Assembly (NCBI RefSeq): GCF_000746205.1
Contig: NZ_JQKV01000001.1
Coordinates: forward strand, 422,814 to 486,813
Source of the DNA: Halorubrum sp. BV1
Lineage (GTDB): Archaea; Halobacteriota; Halobacteria; Halobacteriales; Haloferacaceae
DNA: 64,000 bases
Direction: 5' to 3'
Both the position numbers and the translations under genes were made by a program. The notes under the pieces were generated by a model, which worked only from the letters and a program-made list of their open reading frames with translations, had not been told where the DNA came from and did no database searches. This document shows, piece by piece, positions 1 to 9,483 of this stretch. How positions within the stretch are numbered: the stretch's first letter is position 1; each line of letters opens with the position of its first letter.

Positions 1-1
1 C

Positions 2-526
2 GGGCTGGGCCAGTTCGCCTTCTTCGACCAGCGGTTCGACGACGAGGACAACGAGAAGGACCACCCGTTCAACGAAAAGAAGTACCAGGGCGCGAACGTG
101 CTGGTCGTCAACGCCAACTTCGGCTGCGGATCGTCTCGCGAGCACGCGCCGCAGGCGCTGATGCGCTGGGGGATCGACGCGGTCGTCGGCGAGTCCTTCG
201 CGGAGATCTTCGCGGGCAACTGTCTCGCGCTCGGTATCCCCACTGTCACGGCCGACCAGGAAGATATCGAGGCGCTACAGGACTTCGTCGAGGAGAACCC
301 GGACGCGGACGTCGACATCGACGTGGCCGAAGAGACGATCACCTACGACGACACGGTGATCGACGCGACGGTCCACGACGCCCAGCGGAAAGCGCTCGTC
401 GAGGGGGTCTGGGACACGACGGCGCTGATGGGCGCGAACGCGGAGGCTGTCCGCGAGACCGCGCGCTCGCTGCCGTACGTCCCCGACGAACACATTCCCG
501 AACCCGCGGCGGGGGACGGCGCGTGA
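2..526 (+). CDS. leuD: 3-isopropylmalate dehydratase small subunit (5' end outside window)
   Basis: Small (swivel-domain) subunit of isopropylmalate isomerase, which with LeuC converts 2-isopropylmalate to 3-isopropylmalate in leucine synthesis. The reading frame is open from base 2, so the start and presumably leuC lie upstream of the window. The visible 174 residues carry the family signature FGCGSSREHAPQAL on the substrate-contacting loop, followed by the GNCLALGIP region. The TGA overlaps the GTG of leuB (GTGA), so the two are translationally coupled in a leucine operon. The annotation is secure; only the N-terminus is missing. Confidence 0.95.
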   Translation, partial: GLGQFAFFDQRFDDEDNEKDHPFNEKKYQGANVLVVNANFGCGSSREHAPQALMRWGIDAVVGESFAEIFAGNCLALGIPTVTADQEDIEALQDFVEENPDADVDIDVAEETITYDDTVIDATVHDAQRKALVEGVWDTTALMGANAEAVRETARSLPYVPDEHIPEPAAGDGA

Positions 527-1515
527 GCTACGAGATCGCCGTCATCGAGGGCGACGGGATCGGCCACGAGGTCGTGCCTGCCGCCATCGACGTGCTCGAC
601 GCGCTCGACGTAGCGTTCGAATTCGTCGAGGCGGAAGCGGGCGACGCGGTGGCAGCGGAGACGGGCGACCCGCTCCCGCAGGCGACCTACGACCTCGCCG
701 CCGACGCCGACGCGACGCTGTTCGGCGCGGCCGGCGAGACCGCGGCAGACGTCATCCTCCCGCTGCGGGAGGCCGTCGGCTCGTTCGTCAACGTCCGGCC
801 GGCGAAGGCGTTTCCGGGCGTCGACGCGGTCCGACCGGAGACGGACGTCGTCTTCCTCCGTGAGAACACCGAGGGCGTGTACGCGGGCCACGAGGACCGG
901 CTCTCCGATGACCTGTCGACGCTGACGCGTGTCGTCACTTCCTCGGCCTCCCGAGAGCTCGCCGAGTTCGCCTGCGAGTTCGTCGAGGACGGCCGCGGAC
1001 CGGAGCACGGAGACGGGTTCACGGTCGCGCACAAGGCGAACGTGATGCGCGAGACCGACGGGCGGTTCCGCGAGGAGCTACTCGACGTCGCCGCAGAGCG
1101 CGGCGTCGACGCCGACGAGGAGTTGATGGACGCGTTCGCCACGAAGCTCCCGCTCGATCCGACCCAGTACGGCGTCGTCGTCTGTCCGAACCTCGCGGGC
1201 GACGTGCTCTCAGATCTGGCCGCCGGGCTGGTCGGGGGGCTCGGTCTCCTTCCGTCTGCGAACATCGGCCACGACAACGCGCTGTTCGAGCCGGTCCACG
1301 GGACCGCGCCGGACATCGCTGGCGAGGGCGTCGCGAACCCGACCGCGGCGATCCTCTCTGCCGCCATGCTGGTGGAGTTCCTCGGCCACGTCGAGGAGGG
1401 ACAACAGATCCGCGACGCCGTGGAGAGGGTGCTCTCCGACGGTCCCCGAACCGGAGACCTAGGCGGGGACGCGACGACCGACGAGGTCACTGCGGCCGTC
1501 GTCGAGCGGCTGTAA
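523..1515 (+). CDS. leuB: 3-isopropylmalate dehydrogenase
   Basis: 330-residue NAD-dependent beta-decarboxylating dehydrogenase that turns 3-isopropylmalate into 2-oxoisocaproate, the step after LeuCD. Motifs run in family order: ENTEGVYAG, HKANVMRETDG, the metal-binding NLAGDVLSDLAAGL and the nucleotide-binding EPVHGTAPDIAG. It starts with GTG, overlapping the leuD stop by 4 bases. At about 330 residues it is slightly shorter than bacterial LeuB. Isocitrate and tartrate dehydrogenases share this fold, but the leuD linkage decides for LeuB. A short T-run follows the stop near 1532. Confidence 0.95.
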   Translation: MSYEIAVIEGDGIGHEVVPAAIDVLDALDVAFEFVEAEAGDAVAAETGDPLPQATYDLAADADATLFGAAGETAADVILPLREAVGSFVNVRPAKAFPGVDAVRPETDVVFLRENTEGVYAGHEDRLSDDLSTLTRVVTSSASRELAEFACEFVEDGRGPEHGDGFTVAHKANVMRETDGRFREELLDVAAERGVDADEELMDAFATKLPLDPTQYGVVVCPNLAGDVLSDLAAGLVGGLGLLPSANIGHDNALFEPVHGTAPDIAGEGVANPTAAILSAAMLVEFLGHVEEGQQIRDAVERVLSDGPRTGDLGGDATTDEVTAAVVERL

Positions 1516-1604
1516 GCCGGACGCGGCGCGATTTTTCACGGTCGAGGTCGGTCGGTCGCGTGCAAACCACAAGAAAGGAAACCCTGCGGCCCCTCGACTC
1601 GGGT

Positions 1605-1976
1605 ATGAGCAACTACTCGGTCGCGATGGAAGCAGCCTGGTTGGTCCGTGACGTCGAGGAGACCGACGACGCGATCGGCGTCGCGGTCAGCGAAGCCGGC
1701 AAGCGACTCAACGAGACGGACAAGCAGTACGTCGAGGTCGAACCCGGCGTCACCGGCTGTCCGGCCTGTGGCGAGCCGTTCGACGCTGCCTTCCTCGCCG
1801 CGAACACGGCCCTGGTCGGACTCCTCTTGGAGATCGACATCTTCAACGCCGACAGCGAAGAGCACGCGGAGCGCATCGCAAAGAGCGAAGTCGGCGGCGC
1901 GTTACGCGACGTACCGCTCGAAGTCATCGAGATCGTCGAAACAGAGGGAGACGACGAAGACGCGTCGGACGAGTAA
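1605..1976 (+). CDS. DUF555 (UPF0212) family protein
   Basis: 123-residue small protein of the archaeal DUF555/UPF0212 family. The start MSNYSVAMEAAW matches the family; in-frame sequence from 1560 is basic, unlike a haloarchaeal protein, and was rejected as extension. The recognisable block DAIGVAVSEAGKRLN is followed by a CPAC pair, a likely zinc or redox site, then EPFDAAFLAANTALVGLLLE. The tail is acidic. Its function is not established. It is convergent with the FttA gene, 29 bases apart, and no promoter of textbook quality is visible. Confidence 0.85.
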   Translation: MSNYSVAMEAAWLVRDVEETDDAIGVAVSEAGKRLNETDKQYVEVEPGVTGCPACGEPFDAAFLAANTALVGLLLEIDIFNADSEEHAERIAKSEVGGALRDVPLEVIEIVETEGDDEDASDE

Positions 1977-2005
1977 CGTCGCGGTCCGCTCTTCGATCGG
2001 TCAGT

Positions 2006-3931
2006 CTACTTGAACCGGAACGTCTCTAGGTTCTTCGGTGCGAACGTCCGCATGTTGTAATCATGATACAGCGCGGAGGAGAGGTCCTGCACGGACCGCT
2101 CGTCGCCGTGGACACAGAGCACTTTCTCGGGACGCGGGTTCATCGTCTTCACGAAGTTCTCTAAGCCCTGTCTGTCGGCGTGGCCGGAGAAGCCGTCGAC
2201 GACTTCAGTTCCCATTTCGAGGGTGAGCGTGTCGCCGCGGCCGCCGCCGCCCCAGCCGTCGACGGGGATCTCGTCCCAGCCGTTCTGGATCCTGCGGCCG
2301 AGCGTCCCCTGCGCCTGGTAGCCGACGAACACGAGGTTCGAGTCCGGGTCGGGACCGATGTGGCGGAGCCACGACATGATCGGCCCGCCCTCGATCATCC
2401 CCGACGTGGAGATGATGATGCTCTGGTCGCCGTCTGCGACCTCCTGTCGCTCGTCTTCCCCGGCGTCGATGTGGTTGAACTGGTCGGCGAGGAACGGGTT
2501 CTCGTCCTCGTGGAAGATCCGGTCGCGGAGTTCGTCGCGAAGGTACTCGGGGTAGGTGGTGTGGATCGCGGTCGCCTCCCAGATCATCCCGTCGAGGTGG
2601 ACGGGCATCTCCGGGATCTCGCCCTCACGCATCGCCTCCTCCAGGACGAGCATGATCTCCTGAGAGCGCCCCACGGCGAACGCGGGGATGACGACTTTCC
2701 CGCCCTGCTCGTACGTCTCGTTGATTACTTCCTTGAGCGCCTCCTCGGAGTCGGCCTGATCGGTCTGGTAGTCGTCGCGGCCGCCGTAAGTGGACTCAAG
2801 AACGAGCGTCTCGACCCGCGGGAAGTCGTTGACCGCGCCGTTGAACAGCCGAGTGTCCTCGTAGTGAATGTCGCCGGAGAACGCGACGTTGTAGAGGCCG
2901 TCGCCGATGTGGAAGTGCGTGACTGCGCTGCCGAGGATGTGTCCCGCGTTGTGGAAGGTGAGCTTCACGTCGGGAGCGACGTCGGTGACGTCGCCGTACT
3001 CAAGCGGGATGGTGTGTTTGATCGCCTCGCGGACCTGCGCGGACTCGTACGGGGGCGTCCGGCCGTCTTTGGCGGCGACGTCGAGGTAGTCGAGCGTGAG
3101 AAGCCCCATCAGGTCGCGGGTCGGCTCGGTGGTGTAGATGGGACCGTCGTAGCCGTATTTGAACAGGAGGGGTAAAAGCGCCGAGTGGTCAAGGTGGGCG
3201 TGCGTCAGGATGACGGCGTCGAGGTTTGCCGCGCCCGCGCCGAGCGCCTCCGGAACTTGGAGGTACGGGACTTCGCCTTCTGCGCCGGGTTTGTCGCCGC
3301 AGTCGATGAGGATGCGCGTCTCCGGCGTCGAGAGGATGAACGCGGCGCGACCGACCTCGCGACAGCAGCCGAGCGTCGTGATCCGGACCCACTCGTCGTC
3401 GGACATCTCCTCGCGGTGGATCTGGCGGCCGACGCGCTCTAAGATGTCGCGGCGTTCCTCGCGTTCGTTTTTGAGGAATCCGCGCACGTTCGAGACGGTC
3501 GAGGACTCGATCGGCGGCGTTCGCACGACCTCGGGGGTCCAGCCGACTTCTTGGGTGATCTCACGGAGCGTGGAGCCGCGTCGACCGATCACCATGCCCG
3601 GCTTCTCGGCTTCGATCACGACCTCGCCGGTGTCCTCGTGAAAGTCGAGGGACGTGACGCCGGCTTCTTCCGGGATCACCTCGCGGACCTCCTCTTCGGC
3701 CCGGCGCGGGGGCGAGAGCGCACTCGGGTCCGGGCGCACCGTGATCCGCTTGCGGAGCTTAGAGGCGAGCCGCCGGATCAGGTCGCCGTCGCCGGCGAAC
3801 CGCTTCGGGTCGCGCGTGTACACGACCAGCTCTGGTCCCTCGTACTTGACGTCGGTGACCGTGATGTCGTTCGGAATCTCCTGTTCGATCTCTGATTTCA
3901 GTGTATCGAGTTGCTTATCGACTTGACTCAT
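2006..3931 (-). CDS. fttA: Transcription termination ribonuclease FttA / aCPSF1 (KH-MBL-beta-CASP)
   Basis: 641-residue archaeal homologue of CPSF73. The N-terminal 150 or so residues hold two KH modules (GxxG loop in VIGRRGST), followed by a metallo-beta-lactamase domain with the zinc motif HAHLDH near residue 245 and SGDIHYED. A beta-CASP domain and the C-terminal zinc ligands in GFSGHADRQGL and CVHGDE come last. Family members cleave nascent RNA after U-rich tracts and, with Spt4/5, terminate transcription in archaea. Transcribed alone. A weak TATA-like element on the minus strand near 4000-4007 would give a leader of roughly 45 bases. All catalytic metal ligands appear intact. Confidence 0.95.
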   Translation of the reverse strand: MSQVDKQLDTLKSEIEQEIPNDITVTDVKYEGPELVVYTRDPKRFAGDGDLIRRLASKLRKRITVRPDPSALSPPRRAEEEVREVIPEEAGVTSLDFHEDTGEVVIEAEKPGMVIGRRGSTLREITQEVGWTPEVVRTPPIESSTVSNVRGFLKNEREERRDILERVGRQIHREEMSDDEWVRITTLGCCREVGRAAFILSTPETRILIDCGDKPGAEGEVPYLQVPEALGAGAANLDAVILTHAHLDHSALLPLLFKYGYDGPIYTTEPTRDLMGLLTLDYLDVAAKDGRTPPYESAQVREAIKHTIPLEYGDVTDVAPDVKLTFHNAGHILGSAVTHFHIGDGLYNVAFSGDIHYEDTRLFNGAVNDFPRVETLVLESTYGGRDDYQTDQADSEEALKEVINETYEQGGKVVIPAFAVGRSQEIMLVLEEAMREGEIPEMPVHLDGMIWEATAIHTTYPEYLRDELRDRIFHEDENPFLADQFNHIDAGEDERQEVADGDQSIIISTSGMIEGGPIMSWLRHIGPDPDSNLVFVGYQAQGTLGRRIQNGWDEIPVDGWGGGGRGDTLTLEMGTEVVDGFSGHADRQGLENFVKTMNPRPEKVLCVHGDERSVQDLSSALYHDYNMRTFAPKNLETFRFK

Positions 3932-4081
3932 ATCTTACCGCGGGTCGTCTGGGTCGCCGCCGCCGTCGAGTCGCAAACGGTCGACCGTGACGGGATAGGC
4001 ATAATGGCAGTACTGTCCGTAGGTGGTTCCGTGCGGGAACAGCCAGCCAAAAACCCGCTTGTCTCAAGGTTGTCCCGGCCG

Positions 4082-4103
4082 TTATAAAACCCTTCGCAAA
4101 GGG
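4082..4103 (+). promoter_or_regulatory. TATA box plus abutting inverted repeat
   Basis: A TATA element TTATAAAA (4082-4089) is followed directly by CCCTT-CGCA-AAGGG (4090-4103), arms of 5 bases. The predicted transcription start is near 4110 and the downstream gene starts at 4132, so a protein bound to the repeat would block the promoter. The operator role is an inference. Confidence 0.5.
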
Positions 4104-4131
4104 CAAGCCCCCGGAGAGTGAACCGCGTGGC

Positions 4132-4671
4132 ATGCGTGTCACTCCCGAGACGGTCCGTGCCGAACGCGACTGGGTCCGCGACCGTGCCCCCGTCGTCGTC
4201 TCGCTGATAAACGACGCCCGAGACCGACTGGGTCGGCTCTTCGAGACGGAGGTGGATTCGGTCACCGTCGAGGCGTACCGCGGAGAGGTCGATACCGTGT
4301 TCGCCGACGGCGAGGTCTCGGTCAACGTCGCGGGGCTCGTGGGGATCCTCCGCGACCTCGACGTCGCGGACGACTACCCGGGGTTCGTCGTCGACGAGGT
4401 GCTCGGCCGCGAGCTGGCGGCGACGATCGCCGGCGGGAGACCGCTCTCGCTGCTCGCGCAGGCGACGTTTCACTTCGTCGACGTGCACGTCGACGGCGAT
4501 GTCTCGGAGCGTGTAGACACCCAGGACGGCGAGCGCGCGGACGACGGGCGCGTTCCGGGCTCCGCCGGCGCGGACGACCTCGACGCCGCGCTTGCGGCAG
4601 GCTTCCAGACGCGCCTTCCGGGATGGGACTGGCGAAAGAGAGAGAGTCCGTTCGGGGTCGCGAGGGACTGA
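4132..4671 (+). CDS. Haloarchaeal protein of unknown function
   Basis: 179 residues, acidic, with no signal peptide or membrane segment. I do not recognise the family. The first 120 residues look globular and mixed alpha/beta; residues about 125-155 are Asp/Gly-rich and probably disordered. The end has a basic WDWRKRE patch. It is divergent from fttA with 200 bases between, and has its own TATA element at 4082-4089, giving a short leader of about 20 bases. No Shine-Dalgarno sequence is obvious. The coding direction is supported by typical haloarchaeal composition; the opposite-strand frame over the same region is Arg/Ser-rich. Confidence 0.7.
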   Translation: MRVTPETVRAERDWVRDRAPVVVSLINDARDRLGRLFETEVDSVTVEAYRGEVDTVFADGEVSVNVAGLVGILRDLDVADDYPGFVVDEVLGRELAATIAGGRPLSLLAQATFHFVDVHVDGDVSERVDTQDGERADDGRVPGSAGADDLDAALAAGFQTRLPGWDWRKRESPFGVARD

Positions 4672-4695
4672 TCGAGCGTCGCGACTGCCGCGGCG

Positions 4696-5580
4696 TCAGG
4701 AGACGAGCTTCCGGATGAAGTCGTACCCGGCGTCGAGCACCGCGTCAGGGAGGAACCGCGCGAGGACGCCGACGCGGGCGGCGGTCCCGGGCTGGACGCG
4801 CGCTGGTGGCTGCGTCGCACTCGCGGCGTTCACGACCGCGTCGGCGACAAGTTCCGGCTCGACCGACCCCGGCCCGTCGCCGCCGACGAGCGTGGCGTCT
4901 TCGAACAGGGCGTACACGTCCTCGTACGCGCCGGTTCGACCTGCTTCGGAGTCGGCGTCTTGCGCGTCGCCGCTTCGACCGCCAGCCTCGCGCTCGACGC
5001 GGTCTGCGAAGTTAGTCCGAACGGGTCCGGGCTCGACGACCACTACGTCGATCCCGTGCGTTCCGACCTCGTTTCGGAGCGCGTCCGACATCGCCTCGAT
5101 CGCGAACTTCGAGCCGCTGTAGACGCCGCCGCCGGGGAACGAGACGCGGCCGGCGACCGACGAGACGTTCACGATCGTCCCGTCGCCCTCGCGCCGCATG
5201 CTCGGCAGCACGGCCCTGATCAATCGGTGCGGGCCGTACACGTTCACGTCGAACTGCTCGTGGACCTTCTCGGTCGGTACGTCCTCTATCGGACCGAACT
5301 GGCCGTAGCCGGCGTTGTTGACCAGCGCGTCGATCGATCCCGTCTCGTCGAGGACGCGGTCGACGACGCGGTCGATGTCGGACTGGTCCGTCACGTCGAG
5401 GGTCGCGATCTCACAGCCCGCCTCGCCGAGCGTCTCGATGTCCGCCGGGTTCCGCGCCGTCGCGTACACGGTCCATCCCTCGTCGGTGAAGGCGTGCGCC
5501 GCGGCGCGGCCGATACCGGAGGAACAGCCGGTGATGAGTACCGTCTTCTGCACGCCTCGGCCGTCGGTCCCCGGCGGCAT
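4696..5580 (-). CDS. Short-chain dehydrogenase/reductase (SDR)
   Basis: 294-residue classical SDR. The Rossmann signature TGCSSGIG lies near residue 17, NNAGYGQFG follows, the catalytic Ser is in VNVSSVAG and the YxxxK pair is YSGSK. Residues about 210-240 are an Asp/Ser/Gly-rich insertion. Substrate unknown; the layout resembles 17-beta-hydroxysteroid-type or short-chain alcohol SDRs. Transcribed alone between the unknown gene ending at 4671 and psmA. The start could be the in-frame valine codon a few residues downstream (VQKTVLITG), which would fit the family better than the polar 10-residue lead. Confidence 0.9.
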   Translation of the reverse strand: MPPGTDGRGVQKTVLITGCSSGIGRAAAHAFTDEGWTVYATARNPADIETLGEAGCEIATLDVTDQSDIDRVVDRVLDETGSIDALVNNAGYGQFGPIEDVPTEKVHEQFDVNVYGPHRLIRAVLPSMRREGDGTIVNVSSVAGRVSFPGGGVYSGSKFAIEAMSDALRNEVGTHGIDVVVVEPGPVRTNFADRVEREAGGRSGDAQDADSEAGRTGAYEDVYALFEDATLVGGDGPGSVEPELVADAVVNAASATQPPARVQPGTAARVGVLARFLPDAVLDAGYDFIRKLVS

Positions 5581-5648
5581 AACTCTCCCGACCGGCCGGC
5601 GTACAAGCAGACAGCAGACGCGGCGGACGCCGACACGTGACAGAGGTG

Positions 5649-6464
<816 letters not shown>

Positions 6465-6468
6465 GATA

Positions 6469-6948
6469 TCACTCGATGTCGAACATCGTCGCGCCGACGT
6501 GTCCCGACTCGGTCCGCACGTCGCACGCGTCACCACGCACGACCGCGGGCCGCTCGGCGTCCTCGAACGCGACGTCTCGCTGTGTCGAAGTACCGCCCGC
6601 GCGACCCATATATCTTTCCTCACAGGCACGTACCGTCCCCGAGATCCCTCGCACTCGGATCCCGACCGGCTCGCCGTCGACCTCGCTCACGCACGCGATC
6701 GACGCCCGCGCCTCGGCGACGTGACCGTGCCGAACGCGGACGACAGCCTCGCCGCGGCCGTCGGCGTACGCGAACGAGAGCAGAGAGAGGTCGGAGTCGG
6801 CGCTGCCGGCGTCGCCGACGAGGTTGCCGGCGGCGTACCACAGCGCGCGCTGGAACGCCCGCCGACCCACGTCGGCGTCCGGCCACGTCTCGATGCCGAC
6901 GGCGACGTACCGCCACCGCGGTCTGAGGTGTTTGGGGAGGTGTTTCAT
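6469..6948 (-). CDS. rnp2: RNase P protein component 2 (Pop5 family)
   Basis: 159-residue Pop5-like protein, a partner of the Rpp30 protein (rnp3) in activating the RNase P RNA for 5' maturation of tRNA. The opening MKHLPKHLRPRWRYVAVGIE and the central RALWYAAGNLVGDAG are typical. Residues after about 115 form an extra acidic tail that is longer than in methanogens. It lies 7 bases downstream of the methyltransferase and 4 bases upstream of psmA, so the four genes are very probably one transcript. Confidence 0.92.
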   Translation of the reverse strand: MKHLPKHLRPRWRYVAVGIETWPDADVGRRAFQRALWYAAGNLVGDAGSADSDLSLLSFAYADGRGEAVVRVRHGHVAEARASIACVSEVDGEPVGIRVRGISGTVRACEERYMGRAGGTSTQRDVAFEDAERPAVVRGDACDVRTESGHVGATMFDIE

Positions 6949-6955
6949 TCGCGAG

Positions 6956-7606
6956 TCACTCCGAGTCGTCTGTCGATCCGCCTCGCGCCGCGAGCGCGTC
7001 GCCGCGCTCCGCGACGATCACGGCCACCTGGTCGTGGACGCGCTCGACTGTCGTCACCGCGAACCCCTCGCTCGTGAACGCCTCGACGAGCGTGCCGACT
7101 GTCGCCGGGTCGTCGACCTCGGGGCCGTAGAAGGGGGCCGCAGGATCCGGCTCCTCGAAGAAGGCCACGTCGCCGAGCACGATCCGCCGCGCTCCGGTGT
7201 CTGCCATCACACGGATCGCCTCGCGCTTCTCGTCGTCGGCGAGGTGGTGGAGCGCGAAGTTGGAGGTGACGACGTCGACCCGCTCGTCGGGATCGACATC
7301 GGGCGAGCGGAACTCGCCGTACGCGAATTCAACGTTCGACAGTCCCGCCTCCTCCGCCTTCCGTCGCCCCTCGTTCATCATCCCCTCGCTGATGTCGCGG
7401 GCGAGCACGCGGTCGGCGTCGGGCGCGACGGCCAGCGCGATCGCACCGGTGCCCGCCCCGAGATCGAGGACGGTGTCCGTGGGCGACGGCTTGGCGTGTT
7501 CGATAACGAGGCTCGCGGACGCGTGGTACTCGTCGCTCTTCGAGTCGTCGTACTCGTCGGCCATCTCGGAGAACCGCGTCGCGTGTTCTTCAACCGTCTT
7601 CTTCAT
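6956..7606 (-). CDS. Class I SAM-dependent methyltransferase
   Basis: 216 residues from MKKTVEEHA; an ATG three codons upstream (7615) is also possible. Motif I is VLDLGAGTGAIALAV, and the acidic residue after strand 2 is in DRVLARDISEGMM. A ubiE-like FALHHL motif follows. The substrate cannot be read from sequence. The gene overlaps the end of rnp3 by 17 bases and precedes rnp2 by 7, so it is embedded between two RNase P genes. A link with RNA modification or with cofactor methylation is possible but unproven. Confidence 0.88.
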   Translation of the reverse strand: MKKTVEEHATRFSEMADEYDDSKSDEYHASASLVIEHAKPSPTDTVLDLGAGTGAIALAVAPDADRVLARDISEGMMNEGRRKAEEAGLSNVEFAYGEFRSPDVDPDERVDVVTSNFALHHLADDEKREAIRVMADTGARRIVLGDVAFFEEPDPAAPFYGPEVDDPATVGTLVEAFTSEGFAVTTVERVHDQVAVIVAERGDALAARGGSTDDSE

Positions 7607-8390
7607 ACCGTCCACGTCGGACCCCCGGCGCTATGAAGGCCTCGGAGCGTCGTTCCCGAGTCCGGGCCGCGATCTCGCCCCACGCACCGAGCCCCTCGCG
7701 GACCCATTCGGGATCGAACCCCACCGCCTCCGCGGCGGCGACGACCTCGCGCGGGGCCCGTAGTTCGAGGTGGGAGGCGGCGTTCGCGCTCACGACGTGC
7801 GGGGCGTCGTAGGCGGCCACGATCTCTCTGAGCTTCCGGAGGTCGGCGAGCGCGCGGACGCGCTTGCCGCCCGTCTCCCGGAACAGCGGCCCGAGGTCGA
7901 ACTCCACGTGGACGCCGTTGTCTCGGGCGGCCTTCGCGAGGACGTGGTTGAATCCGCCCGACCCCGCCATCGGTCGGGCGAGCACGTCGACTCTGGGTTC
8001 CTCGACGGCGAACCGGTTCAGCGCGTCGTCGCCTCCGACGAGACAGACGACGGTGTGTTCCGGCCGGTAGTTGCCGACCGACCCGGAGGCGCTCGTCGGG
8101 TCGTCCGCGTCGATCTCGACCGCGTCGACGACGTCGACGCCGTACTCCTCGCCGAGAGCGACCGGGTCGCGCGCACGGTCCGGAGACGCCTGAGCGCCGT
8201 CGGCGGCGTCGGCAGTGGGGTCGACTGCGTCACCCGTCTCGCCGCGGTCGGTACCCGGATCGACTCGGACCGGATCGAGCGCCTCCCGCGTCCGGACGAC
8301 GATCCCGTCGTAGCCGTACCGCGCGGCGGTGGCGGCGTGGCGCGCGACGGTCGCGTCGCCGTCGGGGTGCGCGTGAACGGCCTCGTACAT
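7590..8390 (-). CDS. rnp3: RNase P protein component 3 (Rpp30 family)
   Basis: 266-residue TIM-barrel-like Rpp30 protein. It opens MYEAVHAHPDG, and has the PHP-like fold with motifs DVLARPMAGSGGFNHVLAKAA, VHVEFDLGPLF and APHVVSANAASHLELRAPRE. It pairs with Rnp2 in the RNase P holoenzyme. First gene of the operon; residues 45-75 hold an Asp/Ala-rich insertion unusual outside haloarchaea. The end overlaps the methyltransferase start. The promoter upstream of 8390 is not obvious. Confidence 0.9.
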   Translation of the reverse strand: MYEAVHAHPDGDATVARHAATAARYGYDGIVVRTREALDPVRVDPGTDRGETGDAVDPTADAADGAQASPDRARDPVALGEEYGVDVVDAVEIDADDPTSASGSVGNYRPEHTVVCLVGGDDALNRFAVEEPRVDVLARPMAGSGGFNHVLAKAARDNGVHVEFDLGPLFRETGGKRVRALADLRKLREIVAAYDAPHVVSANAASHLELRAPREVVAAAEAVGFDPEWVREGLGAWGEIAARTRERRSEAFIAPGVRRGRYEEDG

Positions 8391-8456
8391 GGCGTCTCCT
8401 TTCGCCTCCGCCCGTATCGTCGTTGCGCTTTCGCGGCGGGGTCGCGCGACGAACGC

Positions 8457-8465
8457 GTTTTTACC
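8457..8465 (+). promoter_or_regulatory. TATA element of the DUF357 gene
   Basis: GTTTTTACC centred 26 bases before the ATG at 8487, the usual spacing for a haloarchaeal leaderless transcript. It supports choosing that ATG over the long upstream frame. Confidence 0.6.
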
Positions 8466-8486
8466 TCTGCCTCACGACCTCGTCGC

Positions 8487-8771
8487 ATGGCCGCCGACCT
8501 GGAGGAGAAGACGGACCGGTACGAGCGCATGCTCGCGGACGCGCTCGCGCTCGCGGAGCCGCGACCGCCCGCGTCCACGCCGCTCGGCGCGGCCGCGGCC
8601 GACGTGACCGAGATGGCCGAGTCGTACCTTGAGGACGGCCGCCACTTTCGCGAGGCGGGCGACCCGGTCAACGCGCTCGCCTCCTACTCGTACGGCTACG
8701 GCTGGCTCGACGCCGGCGTTCGGATGGGCCTGTTCGCGGTCCCGGACGACACCGAGCTGTTCACGACCTGA
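8487..8771 (+). CDS. DUF357 family protein
   Basis: 94-residue, mostly helical protein of the archaeal DUF357 family. The conserved core reads YLEDGRHFREAGD then NALASYSYGYGWLDAG, a pattern reminiscent of one helical-hairpin repeat. Function not known. The reading frame is open far upstream, but the start is fixed by the TATA element at 8457 and by family length. It is divergent from rnp3, with 96 bases between the two starts. Confidence 0.85.
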   Translation: MAADLEEKTDRYERMLADALALAEPRPPASTPLGAAAADVTEMAESYLEDGRHFREAGDPVNALASYSYGYGWLDAGVRMGLFAVPDDTELFTT

Positions 8772-8827
8772 CCGGTCGACTGCGGCCGCGGCCGCGCAGA
8801 GTCCGGTCTCGCGCGTCGTCGTAGCGG

Positions 8828-9337
8828 TCACGCGTCTCCGAGCCGCGAGCGCGCCGCGTCCGGCGCGTCTCCAACGACCTTGATCGGATCGCCCTGCTCG
8901 ATCGCTCCACCCGAGACGATCCGCGCCCGGAGTCCGCCCCGGTGGACGAGCGCGTCGCGGACTCCCTCGCGGGCGAGGTGACGTTCGAGGTACGAGCACG
9001 GCTCGCACAGCTCGACGCCCTCACAGACCGCGTCGCCGACGCGGAACCGCACGCCGACGAGGCGGTTGCAGCCGACGCCGGCTGTCGTGAGGTTCCGCCG
9101 GTGTTCGTCCGCGCCGACGGGGATCCCGTAGTCGCGCTCGACGGCGTCGAGCGTCTCGCGTTCGATGAGCGATATCTCCCGGCTCACGTCGCGGGACGAC
9201 TGCGAGTAGGTCCCGCGGTCCAGAAAGTACCGGTCGCCGCGCAGCCCGCGGCCCGAGACGGCCTCGACGCTGTCCCGCGCCTCCATGGGCGCGCCCGACT
9301 CGGGTGCGGTGTGGACGGCCGCCACCCGCCCGGTCAT
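8828..9337 (-). CDS. MOSC domain protein
   Basis: 169 residues from MTGRVAAVHTAP. MOSC domains carry sulfur or bind molybdenum cofactor. The hallmark start (GxxxxxxxGRGLRGDRY around residue 30), the ERETLDAVERDYG segment, the RRNLTTAGVGCNRLVG region with a conserved Cys and the C-terminal GGAIEQGD strand are all present. An additional CEPCSYLE motif lies in the middle. An in-frame extension to 9451 is basic and was rejected. Transcribed alone; metal or sulfur substrate unknown. Confidence 0.85.
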   Translation of the reverse strand: MTGRVAAVHTAPESGAPMEARDSVEAVSGRGLRGDRYFLDRGTYSQSSRDVSREISLIERETLDAVERDYGIPVGADEHRRNLTTAGVGCNRLVGVRFRVGDAVCEGVELCEPCSYLERHLAREGVRDALVHRGGLRARIVSGGAIEQGDPIKVVGDAPDAARSRLGDA

Positions 9338-9447
9338 GCGCTGTATCCTCCGACCATGCGTGTGTCTCACGACCACGGTGGAGAAAGCGGTTGCGCCGTG
9401 CGACTGACTGCCACAGATCTGAGCCGCCGCCCGGTCCGACTTCGCGC

Positions 9448-9483
9448 TCACTCTGCGTCCTCACTCTGCGTCCTCACTCTGCG
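9448..9483. repeat. 13-base tandem repeat, about 2.8 copies, over a stop codon
   Basis: The unit TCACTCTGCGTCC occurs at 9448-9460 and 9461-9473, with a 10-base partial copy at 9474-9483. The stop codon of the phosphatase gene (9474-9476, minus strand) lies inside the partial copy, so duplication extended the 3' untranslated side without altering the protein. Confidence 0.9.

Noticed and set aside
7700..7745. tRNA T-loop-like GGGATCGAACCCC
   Set aside because: It lies within rnp3 in frame, and no acceptor or D-arm pairs around it. No tRNA gene was found anywhere in the window.
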